Below the pieces are notes generated by a model. The model saw only the letters and a list, made by a program, of their open reading frames with translations, ran no database searches and was not told the origin of the DNA. A program made the position numbers and the translations under genes. Shown piece by piece: positions 23,487-33,497 of a DNA stretch of 64,000 bases (position 1 is its first letter; each line of letters begins with the position of its first letter). The DNA is from an uncultured Allomuricauda sp. (GTDB lineage Bacteria; Bacteroidota; Bacteroidia; Flavobacteriales; Flavobacteriaceae): assembly GCF_947501165.1 (NCBI RefSeq), contig NZ_CANMUU010000001.1, positions 1,364,001-1,428,000 of the forward strand, given 5' to 3'.

Positions 23487-24860
23487 ATGAAGAAGAAACT
23501 CTACTTAACGATGTTTGCGGGTCTCATGGCGATGGGTTTAAGTATGGCTCAAGCACAAAATCCAGAGTGCATGACCAATCTTTCCATTTACGCAGAACAC
23601 GCTAAAGTCAAAAATTATGATGCAGCATACGAACCATGGAAAATGGTGTATGAAAGCTGCCCAGATATTAACAAGGCCAATTTTTCCTATGGAGAAAGAA
23701 TCCTTAAGCACAAGATAAAGAATACGTCAGGAGCTGATAAAGATGGCTTCATTCAAGATTGTCTTGAACTGTATGATAACAGTTTGAAATACTTCCCAGA
23801 TAAGTACAGCAAAGCTGAGGTAGTCATAGACAAAGTATTGTTGAGGTTTGATAACAAAATGGTTTCTGATGAGGAAATCTACGCAGAATTGGGTACTGCC
23901 TTTAAAGAGGATAGAAAAAATTTCAAAAATCCTAAAGCACTTTACCTATACTTTTCAAGTTTAGTGGATTTGCACGGTGAAGGTAAGAAAGAGCTTCAAG
24001 AAGTTTTTGACGTTTATGATGATGTAACTGAAAAAGTTGCTGAGGAAAACAAGAAGTTGACGTCCTCTCTTCAAAAGCTTTTAGCCAAAGAAGATGCAGG
24101 AACTCCTTTGACTTCTAAGGAGAAAAGACGTTTAAAAGCGTATACTACCAATTCTCAATCTTATGGTAAAATTGCTACAAGTATTGATTCCAAATTAGGT
24201 GCCCTTGCAGATTGTGGTAATTTGATTCCACTATACGAAAAGAGCTTTGAGTCCAAGAAATCAGACGTTACTTGGGTAAAAAGAGCTGTAGGTAGAATGT
24301 TCTCCAAAGAATGTACGGATGATCCATTATTTAGTAAAATGGTTAAAGTTCAGGCCGAACTGGACCCATCCGCAGATGTTTATGTCTATTTAGGTACTTT
24401 AGAAGCTAAGAACGGAGATAATAAAGCAGCCATTGCCGACTTTAACAAAGCTGTAGAATTGGAAACAGATCCATATAGAAAATCAAATATTCTGTACAAA
24501 ATTGCAACAACAGTACGGAGAAGCAGCAAGTCGCAGGCACGTAGCTATGCCCAAAAAGCAATCAATGCCAATGCCTCCAATGGTAAAGCATATCTTTTGA
24601 TAGCTAACTTATATGCTACTAGTGCCAATGCTTGTGGTACAACTCCTTTTGAAAAAAGAGCAATCTATTGGAAGGCTGCCGAAATGGCTAGAAAAGCAGG
24701 AAGAGTTGACCCATCATTAAGTGGAAGGGCTAATAAATCTGCTGCAAGTTATTCAGCAAAAGCACCAACCAAGGAGATGATTTTCAACTCTGGTATGGCA
24801 GGTAAGACCGTAACTTTCAGTTGTTGGGTGGGAGGAAGCGTAAAAGTTCCTAACCTATAA
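23487..24860 (+). CDS. Secreted tetratricopeptide-repeat protein
   Basis: A 457-residue protein with a signal peptide (to about AQAQ, residue 24). The mature protein begins NPECMTNLSIYAEHAKVKNYDAAYEPW, a helical-repeat start, and has clear TPR units at about residues 310-400 (VYVYLGTLEAKNGDNKAAIADF, then SKSQARSYAQKAINA). It is a common periplasmic protein of Bacteroidota, probably an adaptor in envelope biogenesis, with no defined partner. It lies between the outer-membrane protein and lptC in the same direction, one base before the lptC GTG. Confidence 0.82.
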   Translation: MKKKLYLTMFAGLMAMGLSMAQAQNPECMTNLSIYAEHAKVKNYDAAYEPWKMVYESCPDINKANFSYGERILKHKIKNTSGADKDGFIQDCLELYDNSLKYFPDKYSKAEVVIDKVLLRFDNKMVSDEEIYAELGTAFKEDRKNFKNPKALYLYFSSLVDLHGEGKKELQEVFDVYDDVTEKVAEENKKLTSSLQKLLAKEDAGTPLTSKEKRRLKAYTTNSQSYGKIATSIDSKLGALADCGNLIPLYEKSFESKKSDVTWVKRAVGRMFSKECTDDPLFSKMVKVQAELDPSADVYVYLGTLEAKNGDNKAAIADFNKAVELETDPYRKSNILYKIATTVRRSSKSQARSYAQKAINANASNGKAYLLIANLYATSANACGTTPFEKRAIYWKAAEMARKAGRVDPSLSGRANKSAASYSAKAPTKEMIFNSGMAGKTVTFSCWVGGSVKVPNL

Positions 24861-24861
24861 G

Positions 24862-25467
24862 GTGTTATCCATTTCTAAAAATATTTTTAAGAGTTTTGCC
24901 ACGGTTTTTACCGTGGCAATCCTTTTTATGTCCTGTGGTGACGACTATGAACGCATAGGTGAGGAAGCTATAAAACCTGTATTTCCCCAAGGTGTGGCCC
25001 AAGGTTTTACCCTTGTCTATTCAGGTACCCAAGAAGAAGTGGGCACGGAGGATAAATCCAACTCAAAAATTATTGCTATACTTACTAGTCCCATATCTGA
25101 AGACTACGACAATCAATTCTTCAAGTACAAGACGTTCCCAGAAGGCTTACAGGTTGAGTTTTTTGATGAAAGTGGTCAAAAAAGTGTGGTTGTCGCAGAC
25201 TATGGTATTGTGTACACACAAACCAACTTAATTGACCTTCAGGGAAACGTTGTTATCGAAACACACGACGGTAAGAAATTGGAAGCACCTCAGATGTATT
25301 TTGATCGCAAGAACAATTGGGTATTCACAGAAGAGAAATTTACTTATACCAATCCCGCTGATGGAACCATTATGGATGGGGAGGGAATGGATTTTAATCG
25401 GGATTTTAGTTTTTTTAAGGCTCACAAAACCTATGGGCTAATGACCATCAAAGAAGAAGATAAATAA
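24862..25467 (+). CDS. lptC: LPS export periplasmic/bitopic protein LptC
   Basis: A 201-residue protein of the Lpt bridge, which moves lipopolysaccharide from the inner to the outer membrane. A hydrophobic N-terminal segment ends in a lipobox-like FMSCGDD (Cys25). The mature part has the LptC beta-jellyroll pattern (YDNQFFKYKTFPEGLQVEFFD, ADYGIVYTQTNLIDLQGNVVIET, EAPQMYFDRKNNWVFTEEKF). The GTG at 24862 follows the TPR-gene stop by one base and is the only suitable start. The stop overlaps the next ATG. Location after coaX and barrel/TPR genes is the usual flavobacterial order. Confidence 0.88.
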   Translation: MLSISKNIFKSFATVFTVAILFMSCGDDYERIGEEAIKPVFPQGVAQGFTLVYSGTQEEVGTEDKSNSKIIAILTSPISEDYDNQFFKYKTFPEGLQVEFFDESGQKSVVVADYGIVYTQTNLIDLQGNVVIETHDGKKLEAPQMYFDRKNNWVFTEEKFTYTNPADGTIMDGEGMDFNRDFSFFKAHKTYGLMTIKEEDK

Positions 25468-25667
25468 TGGAAAAATATTTAAAGTACACTATATACATCA
25501 ACCTAGTAATCGCCATTCTATCAGCATATATGGCGGTTAATTTTTGGGAAACAGACCGAAATCGCGCCTATATTTTTATCTTTTTGGCAGTGGTGACCGC
25601 TTTCATGTTTTTTTTCAGAAGGCATTATTATAAAAAGTTCGAAGAAAGAAAAAAGAACAACAAATAA
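25467..25667 (+). CDS. Small two-span membrane protein (66 aa)
   Basis: A 66-residue protein with two hydrophobic segments (about residues 6-24 and 33-50) and a very basic tail (RRHYYKKFEERKKNNK). Its ATG overlaps the last base of lptC, so it is co-translated with it, and the CNNM-type gene follows 18 bases on. No family name is known to me. It probably serves the envelope or is a subunit-like partner. Confidence 0.7.
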   Translation: MEKYLKYTIYINLVIAILSAYMAVNFWETDRNRAYIFIFLAVVTAFMFFFRRHYYKKFEERKKNNK

Positions 25668-25685
25668 TACCCGTAACTTTCTAAT

Positions 25686-26975
25686 ATGGATTCTCCCATA
25701 TTGATTATTGTTTTATCCCTGCTTTTCTCAGCGTTTTTCTCGGGAATGGAAATCGCTTTTGTTTCGGCGAATAAAATCCATATTGAATTGGAGAAGATGC
25801 AGGAAGGCTTTTTTGCCAAGGTACTCGGTTGGCTCACGCAAAAACCTTCCAAATTTATCGCTACCATGCTAATTGGTAACAATATAGCCCTGGTTATTTA
25901 TGGGTTTTTCATGGGCGATTTGCTTATGGATTGGTTTCAAACCTTAATGCCTACGCAAAACCAGTTTTTGGATGCGCTTTTGACAGATTTCAGCCTACTC
26001 ACTCAAACCTTGATTTCCACATTTATTATTCTGATTACCGCCGAGTTTTTGCCCAAAGTCTTTTTTCAAATCTATTCCAATACTTTATTAAAGGTTTTCG
26101 CCATACCCGCATACTTCTTTTATCTTCTGTTCTCTGGGCTTTCTTGGATGGTCATCAAAATTTCCGATTTTATTCTAAAGGTATTTTTTAAGACTGAAGG
26201 GGACGAGGTCCAATTAGCTTTTACAAAAATGGAATTGGGAGATTATATCACAGAACAGATGGAATCCGTTGAGGAAGAGGATGAGGTAGATTCCGAGATT
26301 CAAATTTTTCAGAATGCTTTAGAGTTTTCCACGGTTAAAGCACGGGAAGTGATGGTACCAAGAACGGAGATAACGGCAGTAGACTTGGATGAAACTCCTA
26401 AGAACCTGACCAAACTCTTCACCGACACGGGATATTCCAAAATCTTGGTGTATAAAGAGAGTATTGATGAAATCATTGGCTATGTTCATTCTTATGAACT
26501 TTTCAAAAAACCAAAAACCATCAAGAGTATTCTATTGCCTGTGGAATTTGTTCCTGAGACCATGCTCATACAGGATATCTTAAACGTATTGACCAAAAAA
26601 CGGAAAAGTATGGCCGTGGTTTTGGATGAATACGGGGGAACTTCGGGAATTATGACCGTGGAAGACATCATAGAAGAACTTTTTGGCGAAATAGAAGACG
26701 AACACGATTCTACGGATTTACACGAAGAGCAACTGAGTGAAAACGTGTATAAGTTTTCCGCTAGGTTGGAAGTTGATTACATTAATGAGAACTATAAATT
26801 AGAGCTTCCGGACAGTGAGGAGTATGAAACCTTGGGCGGACTTATCATGAACGGCATTGCCGAGATTCCAGAACAGGATTCAGAAATCAAGATGGATAAT
26901 TTCATATTTCGCATTTTGGAAGTGTCCAACACAAAAATTGATTTGGTCACCGTTCAGGTGCTAGTTGAAGATTAA
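25686..26975 (+). CDS. CNNM/CBS-domain hemolysin-family protein (HlyC/CorC type)
   Basis: A 429-residue membrane protein: a DUF21/CNNM membrane domain at residues 1 to about 190 (four hydrophobic stretches), two CBS domains at about 205-325 (EVMVPRTEITAVDLDET, then SMAVVLDEYGGTSGIMTVEDIIEELFGEIEDE), and a CorC_HlyC C-terminal domain. Family members take part in magnesium and cobalt export or in gliding-motility protein stability (GldE). Gliding association is not shown here. It follows the small membrane protein by 18 bases in the lptC run. Confidence 0.88.
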   Translation: MDSPILIIVLSLLFSAFFSGMEIAFVSANKIHIELEKMQEGFFAKVLGWLTQKPSKFIATMLIGNNIALVIYGFFMGDLLMDWFQTLMPTQNQFLDALLTDFSLLTQTLISTFIILITAEFLPKVFFQIYSNTLLKVFAIPAYFFYLLFSGLSWMVIKISDFILKVFFKTEGDEVQLAFTKMELGDYITEQMESVEEEDEVDSEIQIFQNALEFSTVKAREVMVPRTEITAVDLDETPKNLTKLFTDTGYSKILVYKESIDEIIGYVHSYELFKKPKTIKSILLPVEFVPETMLIQDILNVLTKKRKSMAVVLDEYGGTSGIMTVEDIIEELFGEIEDEHDSTDLHEEQLSENVYKFSARLEVDYINENYKLELPDSEEYETLGGLIMNGIAEIPEQDSEIKMDNFIFRILEVSNTKIDLVTVQVLVED

Positions 26976-26997
26976 CACTTTACCCTCCTTTTCCAGC

Positions 26998-27028
26998 TTT
27001 CTAATTTGAAAAGAAAATGGTATTTTCG
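26998..27028 (+). promoter_or_regulatory. Possible promoter of the PpiD/SurA-type gene
   Basis: TTTC (26998-27001) is followed after 19 bases by TATTTTCG (27021-27028), one mismatch each from TTTG and TAnnTTTG. It lies 29 bases before the ATG at 27058. Confidence 0.4.
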
Positions 27029-27057
27029 CCCACTGAAATATAGAAAACTAGCGCAGA

Positions 27058-29178
27058 ATGGCAATATTGGAGAATATCAGAAAACGGACTACCGTACTAA
27101 TTTTAATTATTGGTTTGGCCTTGTTCGCATTTGTAATCTCAGGAGTTTTTACCAGTAATGATTTTGGAGGGGCAAAAGTAGGTTCTGCAGTAGCGGAAAT
27201 CAATGGGGAAACCATTTCTATAGATGACTTCCGAAGAGAAGTGGAAAGCGCTTCCAGAAGATTTGGACCAAACTTTCCTTCAACGCAACTGGTGAACACG
27301 GTTTATGACCAACAGGTTAGAAAAGCTCTTTTAGGACAACAGTTCGAAGATTTGGGCATTAATGTAGAAAGCGACCAAATTGTAGAATTTGTGAGAACTT
27401 CTGGTTATGCACAGATTCCTGATTTCTTGGATGAAAATGGAGTGTTCAATGAAGAGGTTTTCAGAACTGCCATCGCAGATTGGAGCATTAATAATCCCGC
27501 TCGTTATGAAGATTGGTTAGGTATAGAAGAAATCATAATCCAGTCTGCTAAAGAGCAGATTTACTTCAATCTTATTAGAGGAGGTGTGGGAGCTACGCTT
27601 TCCGAAGGTGAATTTGACTATAAGATGGCCAACGATAAAGTTGATATTCAATATGTACGTGTACCGTTTACTTCAATTGCCGATAGTACCATACAAGTAT
27701 CCAAGAGTGAAATAGAAGCTTACGTAAAAGAACATGCTGATGAGTATAAACAAGAGAAAGCAAGGGATATCCGTTTTGTATACTTTGAGGAAAAAGCATC
27801 ATCTGCTGATGAAAAGGTAAAAGAGGATGAGCTTATTGCTTTGCTAAGTGATTCTGTGGAGTACATCCAAGAAACCAATACAACAGATACTATCCCAGGA
27901 TTTAGAAATACAACGGATTTGGCAGCTTTCTTGGATAGGAACTCTGACACCAAGTTTGATACTATTTATAAGGCTAAAAATGATTTACCTGCTGTTGTTG
28001 CAGACACCTTATTGGCCATGAACGTAGGGGAAATCCATGGCCCCTACCGGGATGGTGACTTTTTTAAATTGAGCAAGGTGGTGGACAAAAAGTCCAATGG
28101 TTCAGTAAAGGCGAGCCATATTCTTATAACCTACGAAGGTGCTGAGCGAGCTAATCCATCCATAACAAGAACCAAAGAAGAAGCTGAGGCCAGAGCCAAC
28201 GAGCTTCTGGCGGATGCCAAGGAAGAAGGAGCCCAGTTCACGGCATTGGCTCGTGATAATTCTGATGGTCCTTCTGCACCAAGAGGTGGAGACCTTGGAT
28301 ATTTCCAAGAAGGCCTTATGGCAGATGAGTTCAATGATTTCTGTTTTGGAAATGATGTTGGGACCATTGGTTTGGTTGAAACCCAATTTGGTTTCCATGT
28401 TATTAAGGTCGATGATAAGCAAGATGTGATTCAAGTAGCTACACTGACCCGCGAAGTAGAACCTTCAGAAGAAACCATAAACACCTTGTTTACTGATGCT
28501 ACAAAGTTTGAAATGGCTACTTTGGATGCTGAAGCTGAATCTTTTTCAAGCATTGCAAGTGAAAGTAACTACACGGTTCGTCCAGTAAACAAAGTGAAAG
28601 AATTGGATGAAAATTTGCCAGGTTTGTCAAATCAACGTGGTATCGTACAGTGGGCTTTTAATGATGACACAAAAGTAGGCGACATCAAACGTTTCAATGT
28701 AAACAACGGATATGCGGTGGTGCAGTTAACCAAAAAGTACAAAGAAGGCCTAATGACTCCTGAAGATGCTTCGGCCACTGCCCTACCCAAAATTAGAAAA
28801 GAGCGAAAGGCAGAACAAATCTTGAGTGCAAACCAAGGTAAATCCATGGAGGCTTTGGCGTCCGATAATGGAGTGGTTGCCTCTACGGCTACAGCCTTGA
28901 CCATGAAGTCACCAACATTACCAGGTGCTGGAAGAGAACCATTGGTTGTGGGCACGGCTTTTGCCCTCGGTCAAGATGCAACTTCTGGACTTATCCAAGG
29001 TGAAACAGGAGTTTACATGATAAAGGTGACCAAAAAAGAAGCTGCTCCCGAGTTGGAGAATTTTACAACCTATGCCCAGAACTTAAAAACAAGTTCATCG
29101 ACTAGGGTAAATGGAGATGTATATAATGCGCTTAAAGAAGGTGCTGAAATAGAAGATAAGCGTGCTACGTTTTACTAG
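27058..29178 (+). CDS. Periplasmic peptidyl-prolyl isomerase, PpiD/SurA-like
   Basis: A 706-residue inner-membrane-anchored foldase. A membrane helix occupies residues about 13-31 (TTVLILIIGLALFAFVISG); residues about 40-240 form the SurA_N-type chaperone region; a parvulin domain lies at about 350-455 (ASHILITYEG, then GDLGYFQEGLMADEF and FGFHVIKVDD); a further C-terminal chaperone region follows. The length and single N-terminal anchor fit PpiD rather than secreted SurA. It assists folding of exported and outer-membrane proteins, in keeping with the envelope genes upstream, and ends at a clear terminator. Confidence 0.9.
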   Translation: MAILENIRKRTTVLILIIGLALFAFVISGVFTSNDFGGAKVGSAVAEINGETISIDDFRREVESASRRFGPNFPSTQLVNTVYDQQVRKALLGQQFEDLGINVESDQIVEFVRTSGYAQIPDFLDENGVFNEEVFRTAIADWSINNPARYEDWLGIEEIIIQSAKEQIYFNLIRGGVGATLSEGEFDYKMANDKVDIQYVRVPFTSIADSTIQVSKSEIEAYVKEHADEYKQEKARDIRFVYFEEKASSADEKVKEDELIALLSDSVEYIQETNTTDTIPGFRNTTDLAAFLDRNSDTKFDTIYKAKNDLPAVVADTLLAMNVGEIHGPYRDGDFFKLSKVVDKKSNGSVKASHILITYEGAERANPSITRTKEEAEARANELLADAKEEGAQFTALARDNSDGPSAPRGGDLGYFQEGLMADEFNDFCFGNDVGTIGLVETQFGFHVIKVDDKQDVIQVATLTREVEPSEETINTLFTDATKFEMATLDAEAESFSSIASESNYTVRPVNKVKELDENLPGLSNQRGIVQWAFNDDTKVGDIKRFNVNNGYAVVQLTKKYKEGLMTPEDASATALPKIRKERKAEQILSANQGKSMEALASDNGVVASTATALTMKSPTLPGAGREPLVVGTAFALGQDATSGLIQGETGVYMIKVTKKEAAPELENFTTYAQNLKTSSSTRVNGDVYNALKEGAEIEDKRATFY

Positions 29179-29198
29179 TAGAATGGATAACTATTTAG

Positions 29199-29225
29199 AA
29201 AAGTCCCTTTTAAGGGGCTTTTTTT
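29199..29225 (+). terminator. Terminator after the PpiD-like gene
   Basis: AAAGTCCC pairs with GGGGCTTT (one T-G pair) around TTTTAA at 29200-29222, followed by a T-run. It separates this run from the convergent gene at 29237. Confidence 0.75.
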
Positions 29226-29236
29226 ATAAGCCTTAT

Positions 29237-29818
29237 TTACTTAGGCTTTTCTTGAACCGTATTTACCAATTCCTTTATTGAGACACCATCTATCAAAACA
29301 TCTTTAAGCACGGCATCCCCTTGCTTTACACTTACCAATGCATATGCGGTTTTTGTAGTATCCCTTCGGGACTCTCGATAGGTAATTTCTGCCTCAGGTG
29401 CTTTGAATTCTTCCATATAAAAACGGTCAAAAGGATAGTCAACGTTGAGCTGACTATTATTTTGTGAAGTAATAAAACCAACTTTGGCCTTTACAAAATC
29501 TGTTTTTCCTTCGGGCTTTTCCTTGGCAATGGAATGAATGGAAACAAAACCCTCTTCGTCCTCCTTAATGGAAACATAAATATCTTCTCCTCGTGTCCAA
29601 TTATGGTCTTTGGGAATTTGAACTCTGGTATTGCTGAAATTCAGTACAATATACTTCCCGCGAAACGGGTCGTTGGGGTCAATGGGAGCTGTTTTGAATT
29701 TAAACTCTTTCCCCGTCCTTAATACATCTTCGTTGTTCCATATCATCTTTGCAGGAACATAAAGCTGTGCCAGGGCGACAAGCACAAATAAGGACAAGAC
29801 TATGTTTTTACTGTTCAT
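29237..29818 (-). CDS. GDYXXLXY-domain membrane-anchored protein
   Basis: A 193-residue protein with an N-terminal membrane anchor (NIVLSLFVLVALAQLYVPAKMI) and the family signature, here in the form GKYIVLNF (the usual motif is GDYxxLxY), after FKFKTAPIDPNDPF. The rest is a small beta domain on the outer face. These proteins always travel with a DUF2157 gene, as here: the ATG lies within the end of the upstream DUF2157 frame (11-base overlap). The shared function is not known. Confidence 0.85.
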   Translation of the reverse strand: MNSKNIVLSLFVLVALAQLYVPAKMIWNNEDVLRTGKEFKFKTAPIDPNDPFRGKYIVLNFSNTRVQIPKDHNWTRGEDIYVSIKEDEEGFVSIHSIAKEKPEGKTDFVKAKVGFITSQNNSQLNVDYPFDRFYMEEFKAPEAEITYRESRRDTTKTAYALVSVKQGDAVLKDVLIDGVSIKELVNTVQEKPK

Positions 29819-31097
29819 TTTTTCTTTTTTTAAGCATCAAGTAATTTGCAAAGAAGAATCCAGCTCCAACAGAAACAAATAGAATTCCTCTTATGACAAA
29901 GCTCAAATCGGTATCAAAAAATCTGCAAGCCACTAATATGGTAATGATAATAAGGCCGTAGTTAAGAATTCCCAAATGATTTCTTTTACTCCCTTCTCGT
30001 ATGGTCAGTATCCCGATTACAAAAACATAGATGTTGATTAGAATAACAGAAAAGGGTAAAGAAATTCCTAAAAGAAAGGCGAGGACAAAAAACAAAAATA
30101 AGGGAGCCATAGGCTTGATGTCGCTCAGCCGTTTGTTTTTTAAATTGAAATAGAGTAAGCCACCAGCCACCAGGGTTAGAATACTGGCAACAAAAAATTC
30201 TTGTGAGGAAAGTATTCTTTCAAATGATAAATCTCTTCTTTGTAAATCTTCCCAAAACCAATCAAAACTCAGAATAAACAACAGTACCAAAGAACCCAAA
30301 GAACCAATAACCTTATACCCATTGAATCTTACTTTAATTTGATGAAATAGGTGTAGGTCGGCTATTAGGTAAAATATCCCAAAGAGACTAAAGTAAGCCA
30401 CATACATCAATTCATCTGTCTTCTCTGCCAAAGTCCCAAGTACTATGGTTAAGGATAAAGGGATTATCCAATTGTGGAAAATGGTAAAATTACTTTTGGT
30501 CTTGTTTTTCAAAAGCAAATAATAAAACGGTAAAACTCCAACTAACAACAGCCAATACCAATTTAAATCCTCGTAGGGGTAGGACCAGTAACTGGATTCG
30601 CAGGCATAGTAAGTAAGGCCAACAATTACTAAAAGAGATAGACTGCCGGACCTCATTAGATAAATGATGGGTAGAATGATTAACATCCACGTCAATAAAA
30701 AGGAACTCAAATCCCCAGGAATATTATAAATCTGACTGACTAAGGAGATACTCGCCCCTACGGCGAAAAAAAGAAAAGTGGAGGTGCTTTCCCGCCACGT
30801 CATATTCTCTTTTTTCTTGAACAAAGTGTATCCGCAGAGAAATTGCCCAATCAACAGGGGCAAAAACGCAAAAAACGTCTTTGTGGGTTTGGAAAGCTCG
30901 TCCCAATTGTGTGCAATGATTAGTATAATGCCCAGGCCTACTAAAATGGCACCCAATATGCCAAAGACTATAAAAAGGCGATTGGTATTGGATGGATTTT
31001 CATTTCTGGTTTGATAATACCCCTTAATGTCATTGGCAATGTCTTCTGTAATGACATTAGCCTCTACTAAATCCTGTAAATCTTTGAGAACACTCAT
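29808..31097 (-). CDS. DUF2157 multi-span membrane protein
   Basis: A 429-residue protein with a short cytoplasmic N-terminal helical domain (LQDLVEANVITEDIANDI) and about eleven to twelve hydrophobic segments covering the remainder. The N-terminal part and the following FIVFGILGAILVGLGIILIIAHNWDEL are the DUF2157 hallmark. It overlaps the GDYXXLXY gene by 11 bases in the same direction, a conserved pair. The activity is unknown. No close neighbour gives further clues. Confidence 0.85.
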   Translation of the reverse strand: MSVLKDLQDLVEANVITEDIANDIKGYYQTRNENPSNTNRLFIVFGILGAILVGLGIILIIAHNWDELSKPTKTFFAFLPLLIGQFLCGYTLFKKKENMTWRESTSTFLFFAVGASISLVSQIYNIPGDLSSFLLTWMLIILPIIYLMRSGSLSLLVIVGLTYYACESSYWSYPYEDLNWYWLLLVGVLPFYYLLLKNKTKSNFTIFHNWIIPLSLTIVLGTLAEKTDELMYVAYFSLFGIFYLIADLHLFHQIKVRFNGYKVIGSLGSLVLLFILSFDWFWEDLQRRDLSFERILSSQEFFVASILTLVAGGLLYFNLKNKRLSDIKPMAPLFLFFVLAFLLGISLPFSVILINIYVFVIGILTIREGSKRNHLGILNYGLIIITILVACRFFDTDLSFVIRGILFVSVGAGFFFANYLMLKKRKNEQ

Positions 31098-31271
31098 TTT
31101 CTGATTAGATTGTCAACTAGCGACCCCATGTGTTAAATAAGGGTTTTGTTGGATTAGGCGTTAGTTTTTTCTATGGAAATATAGTGAAACCGTTGCACTG
31201 TGGATTTAATGAATTCATAAACTACCTGTTTAAATTTATGAATTGTGGAAAAAGCTTGGTAGATACCAATG

Positions 31272-32183
31272 CTAAGAAAGAGTCATCTGACTATAGGAAA
31301 GAATGGTCCCAAACCCTTTTTCTCTAAAAGATTCTACCGAATTTTCATCACCGCTTACCAATACAAAATCTCCTCCCCAAGCGCCTAAACTCTTAATTGC
31401 TCCTGGATACTCTGGAAAGAGTCTAGATTTTACGGGTTCCAGACCCAATATTTTTGAAAGCAGGGTCTCATGTTTTTCCAGAAGGATGTTGAATTCATCC
31501 AGAGTATCACAGCCTACCATCTTTTTGGTAATGCCATTGATTTCCATTATCAATTGGTCTTTATCAAAAGATTGTTGGCGATAGGCTTCAATAGCTTTTT
31601 TACTGCTCTGTTTTTGGTTGAGATATATAAAGTATAAAGAGTCCTTAAAGGATGGATCAAATGCAACGGGTTCAGCTATAGGCTGTCTGTTCCTCACGCT
31701 GTATACAATAGGAGTGTTATACTGCGCACAAGCAATGTCATATCCGCTTCCGCCAAAAGCATTCCAAAGCAGTTGATAGGCATCTATTTTGGCCCATTGC
31801 GCAATGTTATTTATAAGAGTGGATGAACTGCCCAATCCCCAATGTCTAGGAAAAGTTAAACGGGAGATAGCTTCAACGCCATTACCTTCTTTAAGGAAAT
31901 TAAGGTTCTGTTTCCTTGCCTCAGTCAGCAATCCTTGAAGTGTTTTGGCCACTTCGCTATCTGTGGAATGATAAATTGAAAAATTGTTAATTAAAAGTTC
32001 AGCTTCAAACCAGACAGTTCCATCATGGGTTATACTTTTCCAATGAAGGACTGGTTTTTCACTAGATTTTATTGATAAAGATTGTCCATATTTTGTAGGA
32101 ATGGCCAAACCTTGGGCACCATCCAAAATGGCATATTCTGCGGACAGCAATAATTTTCCATTACTGTAAAACTCTTGCTGCAT
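31272..32183 (-). CDS. GYDIA-family GHMP kinase
   Basis: A 303-residue sugar/mevalonate-type kinase of the GHMP superfamily. The signature GYDIACAQ gives the family its name; motif 2 is present as HWGLGSSSTLINNIA (the ATP-binding GLGSSS loop), and a C-terminal GAWGGDFVLVSG motif 3 is visible. It follows HMG-CoA reductase with no gap on the same strand, so it probably acts in the mevalonate route, for example as a mevalonate or phosphomevalonate kinase; the exact substrate is not certain. Residues 1-20 start normally for GHMP kinases (FYSNGKLLLSAEYAIL). Confidence 0.85.
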   Translation of the reverse strand: MQQEFYSNGKLLLSAEYAILDGAQGLAIPTKYGQSLSIKSSEKPVLHWKSITHDGTVWFEAELLINNFSIYHSTDSEVAKTLQGLLTEARKQNLNFLKEGNGVEAISRLTFPRHWGLGSSSTLINNIAQWAKIDAYQLLWNAFGGSGYDIACAQYNTPIVYSVRNRQPIAEPVAFDPSFKDSLYFIYLNQKQSSKKAIEAYRQQSFDKDQLIMEINGITKKMVGCDTLDEFNILLEKHETLLSKILGLEPVKSRLFPEYPGAIKSLGAWGGDFVLVSGDENSVESFREKGFGTILSYSQMTLS

Positions 32184-33497
32184 CTAAGACCTAAGATTTT
32201 GTAGTGCCTCTTTAACGGATGCATTGGTCACGGTACGTTCTTTAAAGTACTGGACCAATTCTTTTTTCTCGGTATCGTTGGCCCCCATCTGATTCAATAT
32301 GTTGAGCAAGTGCATTTTCATATGTCCTTTCTGGATACCTGTGGTCACCAAAGAGCGTAGGGCCGCAAAGTTTTGAGCCAATCCAGCAACTGCAATAATC
32401 TGCATCAATTGTTTTGCTGTTGGATTTTGAAGGATTTCCAATGCCAATTTCACTAAGGGATGTAAAGAAGTGAGCCCTCCAACTGTACCTAAGGCCAAAG
32501 GAATTTCAATCCAAAATTTAAAAATGTCATCTTCAATGGAAGCATGGGTCAAGCTAGAATATGAACCTTCCTTGGCTGCATAGGCATGAATCCCTGCCTC
32601 AATGGCCCGAAAATCGTTTCCTGTGGCAAGTACCACAGCATCAATACCGTTCATAATACCTTTGTTATGGGTAACTGCCCTAAACGGTTCTGCTTTTGCA
32701 ATTTGAACGGCTTGTATCATTTTGTTTGCAAATTCGTTAGCGGGCATTCCTTCCTCGTTTAAGGCCTCAATAGGGCAACTTACCTCAGCTTTTACCACAC
32801 AATTTGGCACGTAGTTGGAAAGGATGCTCATCACGATTTCAATGGACTTTTCATCTTCAGTAAAATCAGAATACCCTTTGGCCTTATCCTTTAGGGTTCT
32901 TGCAAATTGTTCCAAACAAGAATTGATAAAGTTGGCACCCATGGCATCCAAGGTTTCAAAGGTGCAATGCAACTGATAATAGCTGGGAATGGCATCGGTT
33001 TTATCCCGAAGTTCAATATTTGTAATACCTCCCCCTCTTTTTTCCATACTTTCGGTAATGTCCGAAGTGCTGCTTAGGAGGTTTGGTTTAATTTCAGAAA
33101 AAAACCGGGAGAGTTTTGAAAAATCACCTTGGTACATAAAATGGACCTGACCCACTTTTTCCGTTCCAAGTACTTCAGTTTTGAATCCTCCTCGAGAAAG
33201 CCAGAATTTTGCTGCCTTGCTCGCGGCCGCAACTACTGAACTTTCTTCTATGGCCATGGGAATGGCATAGTATTCCCCATTGATGAGAAAATTGGGTGCT
33301 ATGGCAAAGGGCAGGTAATAGTTGGAGATGGTGTTCTCTATAAATTCATCATGAACCTTCTGTACTTTACCATCTGAGTTCCAATACCGTTTTAGCAGCT
33401 CCTCGGTTTCTTTGGGGTGTTTGGTAAAATTTTGGGCAATCCACCGGATTTTTTCTTCTTTGGAAAATTTGGAAAATCCTTCAACAGGTGTCTTCAT
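32184..33497 (-). CDS. Hydroxymethylglutaryl-CoA reductase, class II
   Basis: A 437-residue enzyme that reduces HMG-CoA to mevalonate. The class II motifs are seen: PMAIEESSVVAAASKAAKFW (catalytic Glu region), the DAMGANFIN stretch that binds substrate and cofactor, and the NKGIMNGIDAVVLATGNDFRA segment with the catalytic Lys and Asp. Class II enzymes are often called degradative, but in Flavobacteriia they serve mevalonate-based isoprenoid synthesis. It is directly followed by the GYDIA kinase gene and probably forms an operon with it; upstream lies the divergent peptidase gene. Confidence 0.93.
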   Translation of the reverse strand: MKTPVEGFSKFSKEEKIRWIAQNFTKHPKETEELLKRYWNSDGKVQKVHDEFIENTISNYYLPFAIAPNFLINGEYYAIPMAIEESSVVAAASKAAKFWLSRGGFKTEVLGTEKVGQVHFMYQGDFSKLSRFFSEIKPNLLSSTSDITESMEKRGGGITNIELRDKTDAIPSYYQLHCTFETLDAMGANFINSCLEQFARTLKDKAKGYSDFTEDEKSIEIVMSILSNYVPNCVVKAEVSCPIEALNEEGMPANEFANKMIQAVQIAKAEPFRAVTHNKGIMNGIDAVVLATGNDFRAIEAGIHAYAAKEGSYSSLTHASIEDDIFKFWIEIPLALGTVGGLTSLHPLVKLALEILQNPTAKQLMQIIAVAGLAQNFAALRSLVTTGIQKGHMKMHLLNILNQMGANDTEKKELVQYFKERTVTNASVKEALQNLRS